DNA from: Bactrocera neohumeralis
Taxonomy: Eukaryota > Arthropoda > Insecta > Diptera > Tephritidae
Direction: 5' to 3'
Assembly: GCF_024586455.1 (NCBI RefSeq)
Contig: NC_065923.1
Location: 42,642,370-42,706,369, forward strand
Length of the DNA stretch: 64,000 nucleotides
The notes beneath the pieces were generated by a model, which was not told the origin of the DNA, did no database searches, and saw nothing but the letters and a program-made list of their open reading frames with translations. Positions 23,477 through 34,913 of this stretch are shown here, piece after piece. How positions within the stretch are numbered: position 1 is the stretch's first letter; every line of letters starts with the position of its first letter. Made by a program: the position numbers and the translations under genes.

Positions 23477-24165
23477 CAGATTTCTCTTAACTAAGGCTTG
23501 CCATTTCATCATAGAAAGATATACGATCCAACAACGAGTCGAAATTATTAAAAATTACTAATTCTTCGGAGTCAATGGCCTCAACTTTGAGAGCAGGTTT
23601 TTCAATAAAAGCGCTACAAAATTATGTTTAATAAAACAAAAGAGGTTTGGGATATAAATGAAATTCTTTTTTCCAGTGAAAGAACATTCGTACGTACTCT
23701 ATGAGTCACCATTGCATAACGAAAAAAATACGGTTTGACGCGGTTTATGGGCAGGCGGCTTTATTGGGCCGTACTTCTTCTGTCATGATCAAGACCGACA
23801 CGTTACTGTAAATGGGATGATATGGACTTGAACAATATGTGGTTCCATCAGGACGGCACCACAAGCCACACGGCAAATGTCACAATCGATTTATTGAAAA
23901 CCAAATTTGATGAAGGTGTTATCTCACGAAATGGCCCAGCCATTAAGCCGCCTCGGTCGTGCGATTTGACGCCGTTTCTATTTTCTGTGGGGCTACGTCA
24001 AGTCTATGACCTATGAAGTTCGTAAGAATATCGAACGTGAAATTGCAGCAGTATCGGTCGACTTATTCACTTTCACAGAAATAAAGAACTTTATTGATAT
24101 CCCAAACCGTTTTTGCTTTCTGTTTAAAAAAACTTTTCCAGCTCTCTTATTGAAAAAGACGTTAG
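23477..24165 (+). pseudogene. rearranged mariner family B copy with an inverted 3' end inside
   Basis: Three blocks. First, 23500-23600 is the 5' coding start in plus orientation (CCATTTCATCATAGAAAGAT, CGATCCAACAACGAGTCGAA, TCAATGGCCTCAACTTTGAG), aligned with 9565-9645 of the B copy there. Second, 23603-23680 is the 3' end of a B element in inverted orientation: TTTTTCAATAAAAGCGCTAC and AGGTTTGGGATAT are the reverse complement of 24095-24158. Third, 23690-24165 is the C-terminal half in plus orientation, with the second catalytic block FHQDGTTSHTANVTID at 23842 and PPRSCDLTPFLF at 23950, ending at CTCTTATTGAAAAAG. The first Asp block is missing. Inactive as a gene. Confidence 0.8.
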
Positions 24166-25473
24166 TTGTTGCGTCAGAAATCCCGGGTCCGTTCCGTGTA
24201 CATAGAACCTACTGTCGTAGGAATAATAGTAAAAGTGTCGAACTGATTTGTTTGAAATTACTTATATAACTAATGTTCAATTCAGAGCTTTTACGATGTG
24301 CATTAGAAGAAAACGTCGGAGACTCTAAAGATGTGGGAGCATTTCACTTTTTCCGGTAGTACTGATTATCGATTATACTGAATATAAAATAGTATTCATC
24401 CCGACAGTTAGCGTTTGTATATATGTATTTATCAATATGTAAAATTGGCATACCATTTTGAGTAGACTGCGGGATAAATACAAACATTTCTGCATAAAAA
24501 AGTAAACAGATGCTAAAATAAGTTAAATAGTATGCATGGAACAGTTTGCAATTTAAATCAACATAATCAGAAATGCTTATTACTTCGCCTACTTCAGCAG
24601 TCTAATAATAAATAAATAAAATTCTTACAAATTGCCAAACTTAAAGCAGATATATTCATATTTTCAAGATTTTGTGAACAAATATTTTAAATGTCGATTG
24701 TTTTCACACTCTCAACTTTATGCTCGCAATAATCGCTGTAAAAAGTTAAACCTGATTTTAAAACAATGATTCAAGAAAAAAAAATAATTTGGCTTATAAA
24801 ATACGACAGAAATCAAACTAACCACACATATTCAAGCTTGTATATATATTTTTTCAAATACGAATGTGCAGAAAAGAAGTTCATAAGGAAATCATCGTAG
24901 AGAAAAGCTAAAAGTGAAAGTAAAAAACGAAAAAATTGTTGGAAAATTGCTTGCCACAGTTCGGCAAAAACAAATTGAAATTTACGTAGTTAATTTAACG
25001 GACATTGAGATTATGTGGCTGTATGCTTTTAACAAAAAAGACCAACTAGCAGAAAAAGTTTTAGTGGTGAACAAATGGAATGTATGTACGTTGTAAAGGT
25101 AAACAAAAAGTATGTGTGCGAAGGTACTGTTATAAACTTTGTTAAATAGTCAAAGAGCGTTGTGAGTATTTACAATGTTCAGAACTCACCCATTATCAGG
25201 CTATCATAAAATAGACAAAAATTTCCTCGGGATTACCGTTAAGGAAGTTTTACGTAAAATGTACCATACAAGTACACACATATTTCATACTATCAACACC
25301 CGAGCTACTTAGCCAACACCTCATTAATGAAAGCCAATCGGGACTCTGTACATTTGGTAGAAAATAGTAACGAAAATGTGTAACGCAAACATATACAACA
25401 TGCTTCCTTATATGTTATCGTATCATAAAAATAATATTTAACATAAGATGTGGTGCACCAGAATATCTAACTA
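24166..25473. other. unassigned sequence
   Basis: AT-rich. Two short frames (24006-24269 and 24914-25096) have no motif; the first begins inside the B element. No gene called. Confidence 0.5.
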
Positions 25474-25983
25474 CGGGTTATCCAAGCAGATGTAATTTTT
25501 CAGTATTCTTGGCATTTTATCATGAAAAAACTTACGCCTAAACAACGTTTACAAATCGTTCAACTTTCTTTTGAAAGTCCACGTGTAAGGAATGTGTTGC
25601 GCGTGCTTCACTAAATTTATGGTCAACATAATTGGCCTACTGAGCATACTATTTTCTATATCATCACCCATCTTGAGACCCAATATTATTCGATAATATT
25701 CGACCGAATACAGCACGACCAACATGCAGTGAAGAAAATATAGCAACCTTAATTGAGAGTGTCCACGAAGACTGTGCAGACACGATTCGGCGCCATTGTC
25801 AGCAACTCGAACTGACGTATGGAACGACTTGGGGCATATTATATCGAGATCTTAAATTAAAAGCGTACAAAATACAGTTTGTGCAAAAACTGAAGCCGCT
25901 CGACCTTCACAAGCGGCATCGCTTCGCTCTATGGGCTCTTGAAAAAATACTTGATGTTTTCGATCCACATTTTGTATTCCAAC
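25474..25983 (+). pseudogene. mariner-type element, family D, 5' part
   Basis: Begins after TA with CGGGTTATCCAAGCAGATGT, the D-family 5' terminus (compare 42466). Then comes the leader GGCATTTTATCATG at 25512, with the start codon for KKLTPKQRLQIVQLSFESPR. The HTH follows with frame loss, then IRRHCQQLELTYGTTWGILY and KAYKIQFVQKLKPLDLHKRH, and RFALWALEK ends near 25950. The copy stops just before the first catalytic Asp and abuts the type F repeat at 25984. Several frame breaks near 25610-25700. Inactive. Confidence 0.8.
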
Positions 25984-26280
25984 TAAAACTGTTCAAGCCC
26001 CTAGGTACCGAATATATGGACCCCAGTATCTATATTTGACCCTTGACCGAAAATATCAGCCAATGTGTAAGATATGAAATTGAAATTTGGATAGAATGCT
26101 TTCCTGATAATCCTGGGTTGAATCGGGTCAATACTCTCTTGAGCCCCATATACCTTATACAAATATTTTCGAACTTTGTACTGGATATAGCGGCCAATAT
26201 TTGAATAACCTCAATGAAAATTGTAGAACATGTTTTACTCATAACAGTGTATCTTTGTGCCTAAAATAGATACAATTTGG
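25984..26280 (+). mobile_element. Helentron-like repeat type F, 3' half fragment
   Basis: ACTGTTCAAGCCCCTAGGTA, CGAATATATGGACCCCAG, GACCGAAAATATCAGCCAAT, AAATTGAAATTTGG and TGAATCGGGTCAATACTCTC follow the F order; in reverse complement they match 51600-51450. The 3' terminus is missing. It directly follows the broken D element at 25474-25983. Confidence 0.65.
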
Positions 26281-26732
26281 CTAAAACTTGACCTGGCCTC
26301 CACATTACTATTACTGGATTTTCGAATATACGGCTGACTTTGCTCCATATGATTAGTGATTGTATGAGACGTACCTAAATAAAACGCTACCGGTTCGCTG
26401 TCGAGAAGCTTCTGTCGATACTGCTACTCATTCCGCGGTAGATGTTCCATGAGTGAAATTACGCAGAGATTTGTCTTTGCAGCATTTGTGATGCCGCAAA
26501 GCTATGAAGATTCAAAATTTCGAAATATCTATTATAAGTTCAATACACCGACTGTTTTTTAATGCCCATTGCAATGTAAAAAATATATGTATATATATGT
26601 GTTTTTGTTATAAACTCAGTAAATAAAGAGAAACGTATTTATTGGACTTAATAAAAGGGCTTTTAACTTTTTTCCAGAAAAAACTAATAAAAGTGTTTTC
26701 AATGTATTATACGATATAATGAATTCGAAGCA
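26281..26732. other. unassigned sequence
   Basis: No element end or coding motif identified; short ATATAT simple sequence near 26584-26600. Confidence 0.45.
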
Positions 26733-27160
26733 TGATGAGCTGAGTTGATTTAGCTATGCCCTTCTGTCGGCCCGACTGTCTGTACAAACGCTCACTATTC
26801 CCTCATTTTTTGAAATATCGATTTTAAATTTTGCACACCTTCCTCTTTTTGTCGGAAATACCGATATGTGATCACTATAAGATATATCTGAACGGAACTT
26901 AAACTGAAATCGTTCGAGTGATTATAAGGAACATATTTTCATTCAACAAGATGTGATCACGAATGACCACTATCTCATATAGCTGTAATACATATTGTTT
27001 GAACAAAGTAAAGTCCTTGTTTCAAAAACTTTTGTATTTGACGAAATATATCCACGAAGTTTGGGTTTATTGACAAATGTAATGGTGCGATCTCCAAAGA
27101 AATTGTTCTGATCAGATCACTATAACACATGGCTGTCTTATAATCTTCCTTTACAATCAA
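26733..27160 (+). mobile_element. Helentron-like repeat type E, degraded
   Basis: GATGAGCTGAGTTGATTTAG, GACTGTCTGTAC, ATTTTTTGAAATATCGATTT, TTTTGTCGGAAATACCGATA and two later units with GTGATCACGAATGACCACTA and ATCTCCAAAGAAATTGTTCT follow the E order seen at 23050-23360. Both termini are lost. More diverged than the copy at 22959. Confidence 0.65.
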
Positions 27161-27494
27161 TTGTAACTATGAATGGATTACACTGACACAATATGCCGAA
27201 TTAGTAACTCTTTATACTCAAAGTAGTCATATAGAACTAACACGTAATTAAGCTAAAATACAAATAAAATGTTTGCAAGTGAGCAAATTTTATGAGTTTG
27301 AAATAGTCACATAGTAGGTAATCACGTTTTTCGTAAATACATGTATGGTGGATATAAAGGTATATTAGGGTGTGCATGAGTTTAGTTTTTGTACTAAAAA
27401 CAAAGATCCAAAGTAAACAAGCTTTTTATTTTCATTACTTTTAAAATATATTCGCAGCTAAAATTACACATCATACTCGCAGGTATTTGATATA

Positions 27495-28238
27495 AGGGGG
27501 TATTCTGGTCTAGAAATTTAAAAAAATCGATTTTTTTTTAATATATTTTCAAAGCTTAACTATTCAAGAATATGTGTACAATAGGATTTTTCAAAATTCA
27601 AATTATTTTCGGAGATATAGGCATTTTTCTGACCCGGCATCCAAACTGGTTCCGCCGGAACTAATCGAACAAAAGACATTACGCGAAACTTTAAACGCGT
27701 TTTTCTCAAAACTGAGTTTTTCGGAACGATACCCACGATTTCTCAGGTTCTACTGGACCGATTTACTTAAAATTTTTATAGAGTCTTCTTCATAGGCTTG
27801 TCTATGGTTGGAACTAGCTCCATCCTCAAATTTTTATTTTTATTATTTTTAAAAAATTCGAAATAGTTAGAAAAAGTGATCCAAAAAAATTTTTTTTTTC
27901 AGGCAGTCGCCATTTTGTGAAAAAAATTTTCTCCCACTTTTCCGTAGTTCCGGCCATTGCGACATTATTTTAGATTAATAACCTTTTTTCTTTGGTTTCA
28001 GATAACTAGGAGGGTTGAAATCATGGGTATGGTCACGTGGAAATTTTTAGAGACCCCCACTTCGTCAGCTCATAATTTTTGAAATTTCTTACTTTTTTTA
28101 GTTACTAATTTTTTTCTGTACTTTTCTAAAATTAACATATAACTAATAAAAAATGGATAGTAAAAATATTAATTTCATTTTTTACGACACTTTAAAAATT
28201 ACCTGAAATGCATGCTTCTAGACCCCAGAATACCCCCA
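27495..28238. mobile_element. 744-bp MITE with GGGGGTATTCTGG terminal inverted repeats (G1)
   Basis: The left end AGGGGGTATTCTGGTCTAGA and the right end (reverse complement TGGGGGTATTCTGGGGTCTA) are inverted repeats of about 20 bp with a 2-base gap. TA flanks both ends (27493-27494 and 28239-28240). The interior contains long T/A runs and a short open frame (27574-27795) with no known motif. Length and first ten terminal bases match the MITE at 7940-8677, while the inner TIR differs, suggesting two subfamilies of one group. Confidence 0.8.
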
Positions 28239-28240
28239 TA

Positions 28241-31200
28241 AATGATTTATAAATTCCATGTTACTCATACGACGTGGTGTAATATTGTAATATTTTAGTA
28301 TACATACTTGTATGTATGTATATATATGATGCCTACTTTAAACTATTTGTACCTTTTAAGTAAATTATTTTATCCTTTTTGTTTACCGGAATCTTTTTTA
28401 TTAGAATTTATTTATTATTTAGTTTATTTTTTGTGAAGATAACAAATTCATTGCAAAAGTTAAAAAAAATCACATCTAGAATATATGCCAAGAGAAAAGT
28501 AACTTAGGCACAGTTTAAATCGAAAATAAAGGGCTTTTTTTGACTTAGGTGCCTTTTTTTTGGGAAAAAGTGACATTTTGAGGGCTATTGCAAAAAGTAA
28601 TCAATTTGAAAAATAATATTAATAAAATAAGGACCGCCCTTATATGAATATGGCTGCATCTGGTCGAAACCAAGACTGCTACATTTTTGGCAGTCCGTTT
28701 GCAATTTGCATGAAAGTTAGTCAATAACAGCTAACCGGAAAGAAAACAGTAAAAATACATTTTTATGAGCACATCTATGAGCACATCTATGATGCACAAT
28801 AAATCTTTATTGGAAACTCGTTTGCATTTCCAACAAAGCGAAGCAAACAATGCAGCGTGTACAACATTCTCAAACTATAATACGAGTATATGCATGTAAA
28901 TAGGGATAGAAACTAGGGAAATCGACAAATAAGCGATAACGGATAGCAACGGTAAATCATGAAAAAATGAAAAGGAATGAAATTATTAGTTAGTAGCGAA
29001 GTTGAGAGAAAAAGAGAATTAAAAGAAGTAGTTCAAATTGAAATCAAGTGGAGTTCCCACAGCGAAGCGTGCATCGGTAAATATCAACCAGTGTTGCACA
29101 ATCAAATATGAAAAAAACGCAACATGATGAGGAGTGAAAAATGATTTATAAGTGCCGAATATGGCAAAAGAAAACTTTCGAATTCACCGATTGTGCGTTA
29201 CTGCGGTATCGTGGTGGAGTAGTCGGCAAGTAAGAAGTAGCAGTATGCTATAAGATGGTGTAAAGCCCCTGTATGAAGACTCCCGAGAGAGGAATGTGCA
29301 TCACAGACATTAGTTTTCTTTCTTTCAGTTTTTTCCCATACTTTGCAACACACGGTATTTGCTCATAACACAGATTACTCATACGCCATGTTGCGCTATT
29401 ACAACGGAGTTGACTGACAGTTTTGTAATTTTACCTGGCATGTACACAGATGTATTGTCGGAGAAATGACAAAAAGTCTAAAAAATTAAATTTTCGGGTT
29501 TGATTAATGGAAATTTGGAGAACGTGAATGATGGAAAAGTACCGAAAAAAGTAAAATAACAAAAATAAACTATTGAAAAAAACACAGTAAATTATTAGTG
29601 ACACATATGCCCTTGAATGCTAACGCTTTTTGGCAGCCAGTAAACAAATATGGAAATAAAAATCTACATAATTTTCAGTACTGAACTGATGATTTAATAA
29701 ATATTTTGGCGTTTGTATGAAAATAAGGAACAATTTAGTACGGGCCTTTGTACGGACAGACGCACTGACGGAGGGACAGGCACTCATTCAATTGAAACGT
29801 GATCCTGATCAATTTTATATATGTATGTATAGTATATACAGATGTGACTCGTCACAAAGAAACGTTTCTATAGGTAGTATTACTGCGGCAGCCTTTATAA
29901 TATTTACGCAATATTTTGCTTAGACTGTAATAATTTTGTATACCTAACGGTTGTTGGTAACACTTAAAACTAATGCAGGGTGGTGTCCGGTGACTTCAGT
30001 AAAAATTTAGACATTTTTATCGAACTTGGTAAGACACTTGTGGTTCCTCACGGCATTTTGCGAAGGTTTGTATTGTAGATGAAACAAGGAAATCATATCA
30101 TGGCCACAACTACAAAAAGTCTTAAATTGAGATACTATAAAGTTTTATAAATAAGCCTCAATCTAAGCTAAAACACAAAATTTAAAATTCGAAGCTCACT
30201 GTAAGAAAGGAAATTGCATAAAACCCTAAAAACAAGAGGCATGCATACCGCACCCAAGTTAGTTTTATGTGTATATCTCGCGAACTATTTTCACCATATG
30301 GTAGGAGCATTTGCTCTGGTTTGAAAATGAATTACATCTGGTAAGAATCTCCGTCTTCAAGAAAAAATTAAGTGAAAACGATTCAAACTGTTTTAACTAA
30401 TTTTCAGTTGTAGATTAGCTTGCGCTATCAGTAAATATTTGTTTAATAGCCACTTGTCTCAGATAAAGTTTACCATAAGCTCTCAAATAAATATATTGGA
30501 AATATGGGAGCTGCAGAAATTATGAATCAATTCAGTGTATACTTATTAAAATATTTTATATTATTTTCAATAACACATCGTACATTTTGCCTTATTTTAA
30601 TATTTCTATTGAATATCTACTTGACCGTTTATGAGAGGCCTTTTTTGCAACAAAAGATTGCATTTATAAGTACAAGCAGAACATTTTATAGCATCTCAAT
30701 CAGTCATAGTACAGCTACGTTTGCTTTGAGTGCTTTTACATCACAATGACTTTCCTATTAAGACGATCGATATTAACCAGTGCAAAAAGTAAGAAGATTG
30801 TTTCCGGCAGCAGGTAAAAAGATGCAGAACTTGCACAGACAGCGAGTTGGTGCATATTAAAATCATTGTCACCAGTGAAAGCTGCAATAGCAGCTCCTTG
30901 AGTGCTTCTTTCCCAGCAGAACAGCAGGTGAATAGAAAAAGTACAAACACTATTTATATGAAAGTGGTCATATATGTAGTATATGTAGTTGTCAACACTT
31001 TCTTCTATATACCATAGCAAAAATTTAAATCCTGGCCATGTTATCGAAGAGTTTTTGCAGTTTTGCAAAGAGAAACTTATGAACACCGCATTACCCAACA
31101 ACCAATAGCTGTATGCTGACACAAATCAGCTGTGAAAATGAGGGAGAAGCACAAGGAAGGATTTCTGCTTCAGATATTATAGTAAAGAGAATTACCATAT

Positions 31201-31825
31201 ATACGTGCAACTACACACATCTACTTATACATATATTTGAATATTTATATACTTTTTAAAAGCTAGTAAAAGTTTTTCATCGTTTATGTTGCATTTTGCA
31301 GCCAGAAAAGTCTTGGGGACAAGTCAGAAGAAGAGGTTAGGAAAATTTTCAGGCGTAAAAGTTGTATTGGCAGTGTTCTGAAGGAGAGCATTTATGTACT
31401 ATACTATACATTTCATACATACATATTTAAAATCACTTATGAATATGCAAACATACATACGCATGTGAATTAGAGCGGGTGAGTTACACGGAGTCAAAAG
31501 AACAACACAGAAAATCGCACATGAGGAAACTATTTTAAGGATAATTCTGAGAACTTTGCCGGTCTCGAGTCAGAGATTTTTAAGGCAAAGTTTATCTTCA
31601 AGAGATTGTACAGATTGAATGAAATTGTTATATAAATGCATTTCGATATTCTATTAATCATTTGTCAGAGTCAGTCAGATTGTACAACTATATAACATAT
31701 CCCCCTTACAACCGATTATTTAGGTATTTTATTTTCCTTTGTCTTTAAACAAAAAGCTGAGAAGAATTTATTATCTTATATATAATAATTATTGAAAAAT
31801 CTTAGTAGAGCGTTAGTGCCAATAC
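28241..31825. other. long unassigned stretch with one possible F trace
   Basis: No gene supported. A 12-bp unit (ATGAGCACATCT) is tandemly doubled at 28765-28788. At 29745-29860, ACAGACGCACTGACGGAGGG followed by GATCCTGATCAATTTTATAT resembles the microsatellite-plus-tail part of type F (compare 52225-52285), but termini are absent. Overlapping frames at 30504-30749 (+) and 30736-31122 (-) show no motif. Confidence 0.4.
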
Positions 31826-32530
31826 CGAATCTAGCGCATCCTGGTGGCGCCATCTATACGTCAACTGGTGCTACCTTTACCGATTGTTCAGTTACTGCGT
31901 TTTAAGTGTCAGCATGTTTGTGTTATCGGTGCGAAAATGAGCTTCAAAAAAAGAGCCAACATTAAATTTCGTTTTAAAATTGGTAAAACTTTTACCGAAA
32001 CATTTCAATTGATGAAACAAGTTTATGGCGGTGATTTCCAATCTCGCAGCAGAGTGCACGAGTGGTTTCAACGTTTTCAAATGGTCGTGAAAACATAAAT
32101 GACAATCAGCATGAGGGCCAATCAAAATCCGTGATCACCGGTAATTCCAATGAAACTGTGAGTGAATTCATCAAAAATCAGCCAAAATCATTATTGAAAT
32201 TTATGGAAATAGAATTGAACATCTCCAAAACATTGTTTTATCGTATTTGTGCACGGTTCGTTCCGCACAAATTGATTGACGACCAAAAATTGCTCAGAAT
32301 CCAACATTCGAAGGACATCATTGTGACCGATTATTTGACCAAAAATCACATTTAACCATTAACCACTCCCCGTATTCACCTGATATGGCACCGTGTGACT
32401 TCTTCCTTTTTGAAAAAATGGAAAAGGAAATGGAAAGGAAAATGCGAGTTTAAAAGGCTCACTGGCATACTGGCGAAGAAAACTTACAGCTGTGCAACTA
32501 AAAACAATATTTTGAATAAAATGTCCATTT
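31826..32530 (+). pseudogene. mariner family C, internally deleted copy
   Basis: The 5' leader is GGTGGCGCCATCTATACGTC at 31843. The first open segment (31889-32098) has KRANIKFRFKIGKTFTETFQ and LMKQVYGGDFQSRSRVHEWF. After a frameshift, 32062-32355 carries EGQSKSVITGNSNETV, ELNISKT, VCARFVPHK-like text and LLRIQHSKDI, then jumps to VTDYLTKNHI. The jump removes the first and second catalytic Asp. After it, PYSPDMAPCDFFLF is still legible (32369-32410), followed by eroded sequence. The 5' terminal repeat proper is missing or diverged. Its deletion junction is also seen at 38043. Confidence 0.8.
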
Positions 32531-32825
32531 TGCACAATATTTGGTCTTTTTGAGAATATTTCAGTCTATTTGTATATTCGCACACAATGATTCACCGTTC
32601 CTTTCAAACAGTCATTATTAAGAATTAAAAAAATGCAATAGAAAGAATCAGAATTAAAATGTCTCTGCTTTTGGCACATACTTGTTGCCACAACAACCAA
32701 ATAAGGCTTGTGAAAATGCCATAAAATGCGAGTTTAAGACTCTCAACTTTTGTGTCAACGACGATTGTGTCACAGTAACTCTTTCGCATTTAATGTTTTT
32801 GTCAATAAGAATTAAACATATGCAT

Positions 32826-32910
32826 ATTTTTATACTATAGCAACATGTTGCAATAAAGTATAATAAATTTGTGCGTAAAATGGTTGTTTGTAGCACATAA
32901 AACCTATATA
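32826..32910 (+). mobile_element. Helentron-like repeat type F, 5' tip
   Basis: TTTTTATACTATAGCAACATG with GCAACATGTTGC inside a TACT...AGTA stem, then a degenerate GGTTGTTTGTAGCAC. Same start as at 9335. The rest of the repeat is not recognisable downstream. Confidence 0.55.
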
Positions 32911-33144
32911 CAAGTATGTTAAATAATATGATCAGGATGATGAGAAGATAAATGATATGAGATATCATAGCAAAATTAAGCAAATATATGACATTGAATA
33001 AAATACAGTTTATTGCCAAAAATGTGTGAAATCATATCTATAATATCATTTCGGCTTCTCTAGTTCTTTTTTTCTGAAAAACATATTAATACATTTAGCT
33101 CTCTTGCGTTGAGTTTACTTATAACACATATATGTATAGTATAT

Positions 33145-33556
33145 AGGGCGATTTATTTCGAGGTTTCATACTTTTTTTATGAAAAAACATGGAAACTTTA
33201 AATTTTATGAGAAATGCTCACAGTCATTCAATAAAACATTTCTGTTCATTTATTTTTTAAAGATTATCTTTTTCTAATGTTGACCGCGGCTAGGTCACAG
33301 ATGGCTCATCTGTTGAGTCCAATTTTCGCTGACTCCTTCGAGCTTCAAACTAGCGATTTCACTAGGGAAGGTCGAGCGGCTACAATTCTTGCCCAAGTCT
33401 ATTTTGTACGCTTTCTATTTAAAATCTCGACGTAAAATGCGACAAGTCATTCCATACGTCAATCCGAGTTGCTGCGAAGGGCGCCGAATAGGTTCTATAA
33501 TGTATGTTGTGTCTCAAGATGTGTGATCATGAGCACACTTAGTAGGCCGATTATGT
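33145..33556 (-). pseudogene. mariner-type element, family D, fragment with 3' end
   Basis: The left border TAGGGCGATTTATTTCGAGG is the D-family 3' terminus (compare 18860). It is followed by ATTTATTTTTTAAAGATTAT, shared with 18958-18977. Further right, AAAATCTCGACGTAAAATGC and GACAAGTCATTCCATACGTC match 19353-19385. The segment ends near 33556 with the HTH part around AGTAGGCCGATTATGTTACC. The catalytic region is absent, being deleted between about 33300 and 33370. Inactive. Confidence 0.75.
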
Positions 33557-33714
33557 TACCATGAATTTATTGAACATGAAATAAAATGTCGAAACGAAAC
33601 TAAGATGAAAACTATAATATAAATGAATAAGATAATAATTATAACGCAGGCAATAATTTTATCGGAGTTGGTTCTTTGACAACTGTTGCCTGTTTGTATT
33701 TCGTTTGATTTGCC

Positions 33715-34395
33715 GTTTCACATTTAATAGAATCACATCGAAATAACGTTGCAAATCGCCGTCGCCACAATCGCCCAGCAGAGTTGGTAGTTCGAGCAAC
33801 CATGAATCGGTTTTGCACCGCGCTATCGCTGAAGAATATACGTAATGTGCATTCTCAGAGACGTCCTGCAGTGAGCACCAAAGATGCTATTGTTGTTGAG
33901 AATAGTAAGACCCGAATGAGTCAATCCGCTTTTGCGCTAACAATTGGAGCTCCGCCCATTCACTTTATGGAGAATTTTGGAAGAATGATCTTGGTAAGTG
34001 GGCTTAAAAATTCAACTCGTGCATAAGTTGATTCCCAGCAACCTTCAAACAGATCGCAGGTTCGTTGATTCGGCTTAAAACCGCATGGCTGGTGAGCGGT
34101 TTAACTCGGGTCGTGATCAGTGGGTCCAAGATCGTGGGACTTTAGACCGTTGGACTATTTATTGTGGGGTCATGTAAAGTTGCTTCTTTACACAGATACA
34201 CCCAAGCCGATGAACGCCTTCGAAGAGAATATTTGGGGCGTTATTGCTGACATATGCCCCCATTAGTGAAAAAATCAAAATTTGGTATCTAAGCTGGAAG
34301 TTATTGGAGCCAACCGCAATCACTTACCCGAAATAATGACAAGCCCTTGTCTTTATAATAAAGCTGAATTCTTGATCATAACATTGAAATAAATG
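33715..34395 (+). pseudogene. mariner-type transposase related to families A and D
   Basis: An open N-terminal piece near 33735-34026 reads NNVANRRRHNRPAELVVRAT and MNRFCTALSLKNIRNVHSQR, i.e. the linker between HTH and catalytic core, as in the family A text NRPSEQTINAIVTKF. The first and second Asp blocks are lost. From 34125 the third block reads PRSWDFRPLDYLLWGHVK (Asp-Phe for Asp-Leu), then LLYTDTPKPMNAFEENIWGV and IADICPH, matching the A-family C-terminus (KVYRNKPATIPALEDNI). An AATAAA-like tail lies near 34355-34395. No terminal repeats identified. Inactive. Confidence 0.6.
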
Positions 34396-34509
34396 CCGTT
34401 ATATTTGTTCTTGAAAACCATATGTCTAAAAAACACATTCTTTGTGCATGTTTAATCAAACAAAGCTAAATATATTGTTACAAATTTTTTCGAAATACTT
34501 TATTTATAG

Positions 34510-34913
34510 GAAACGGTCAAAAGGAGCTTTATAAGCATTTTGAACAAGATCTGCCATCTAGGCCCAGAAATAGCATATACAAACTTACAGCTACAATCAC
34601 GAGGCACTAGCCTTTTTGGAGAGCTTGCGCTAAAAATGTGCTTGCCTTATAACAGTAGTTGCCGCAGTTGCAAGCAAAAAGATAATAAGGAAATAGTTTT
34701 CCACTTTCAATGCGAATACCCAGTTTTATCACAAATCCACCACACAATTCTTGGAACCCATCAGGGACCAAATCTTGAACTTTTGTCCACAAAAAAATTA
34801 ACGGACATAAGTAGCTTCATTCAGAGCACCAAATGATTCGAGCACAGCAATGAAACGGAATAGCAAGGCTATAAGGTTAAAATGGCGCCATTTGTCTCCT
34901 ACCTACCTAACGA
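34510..34913 (+). pseudogene. LINE ORF2 C-terminal fragment
   Basis: The 98-codon open frame at 34540-34836 contains a cysteine/histidine block, CRSCKQKDNKEIVFHFQCEY, followed by LG...GPNLELLSTKKLTDISSF and IQST. This is the pattern of the C-terminal CCHC-like region of RNase H-bearing insect LINEs (CxxC...H...C then LG...L...FI). Upstream sequence to about 34510 continues the frame without the RNase H core. A 5'-truncated dead copy; clade unresolved. Confidence 0.6.

Noticed and set aside
30736..31122. 128-codon open frame on the minus strand
   Set aside because: No motif, overlaps another meaningless frame, and no sign of exon borders.
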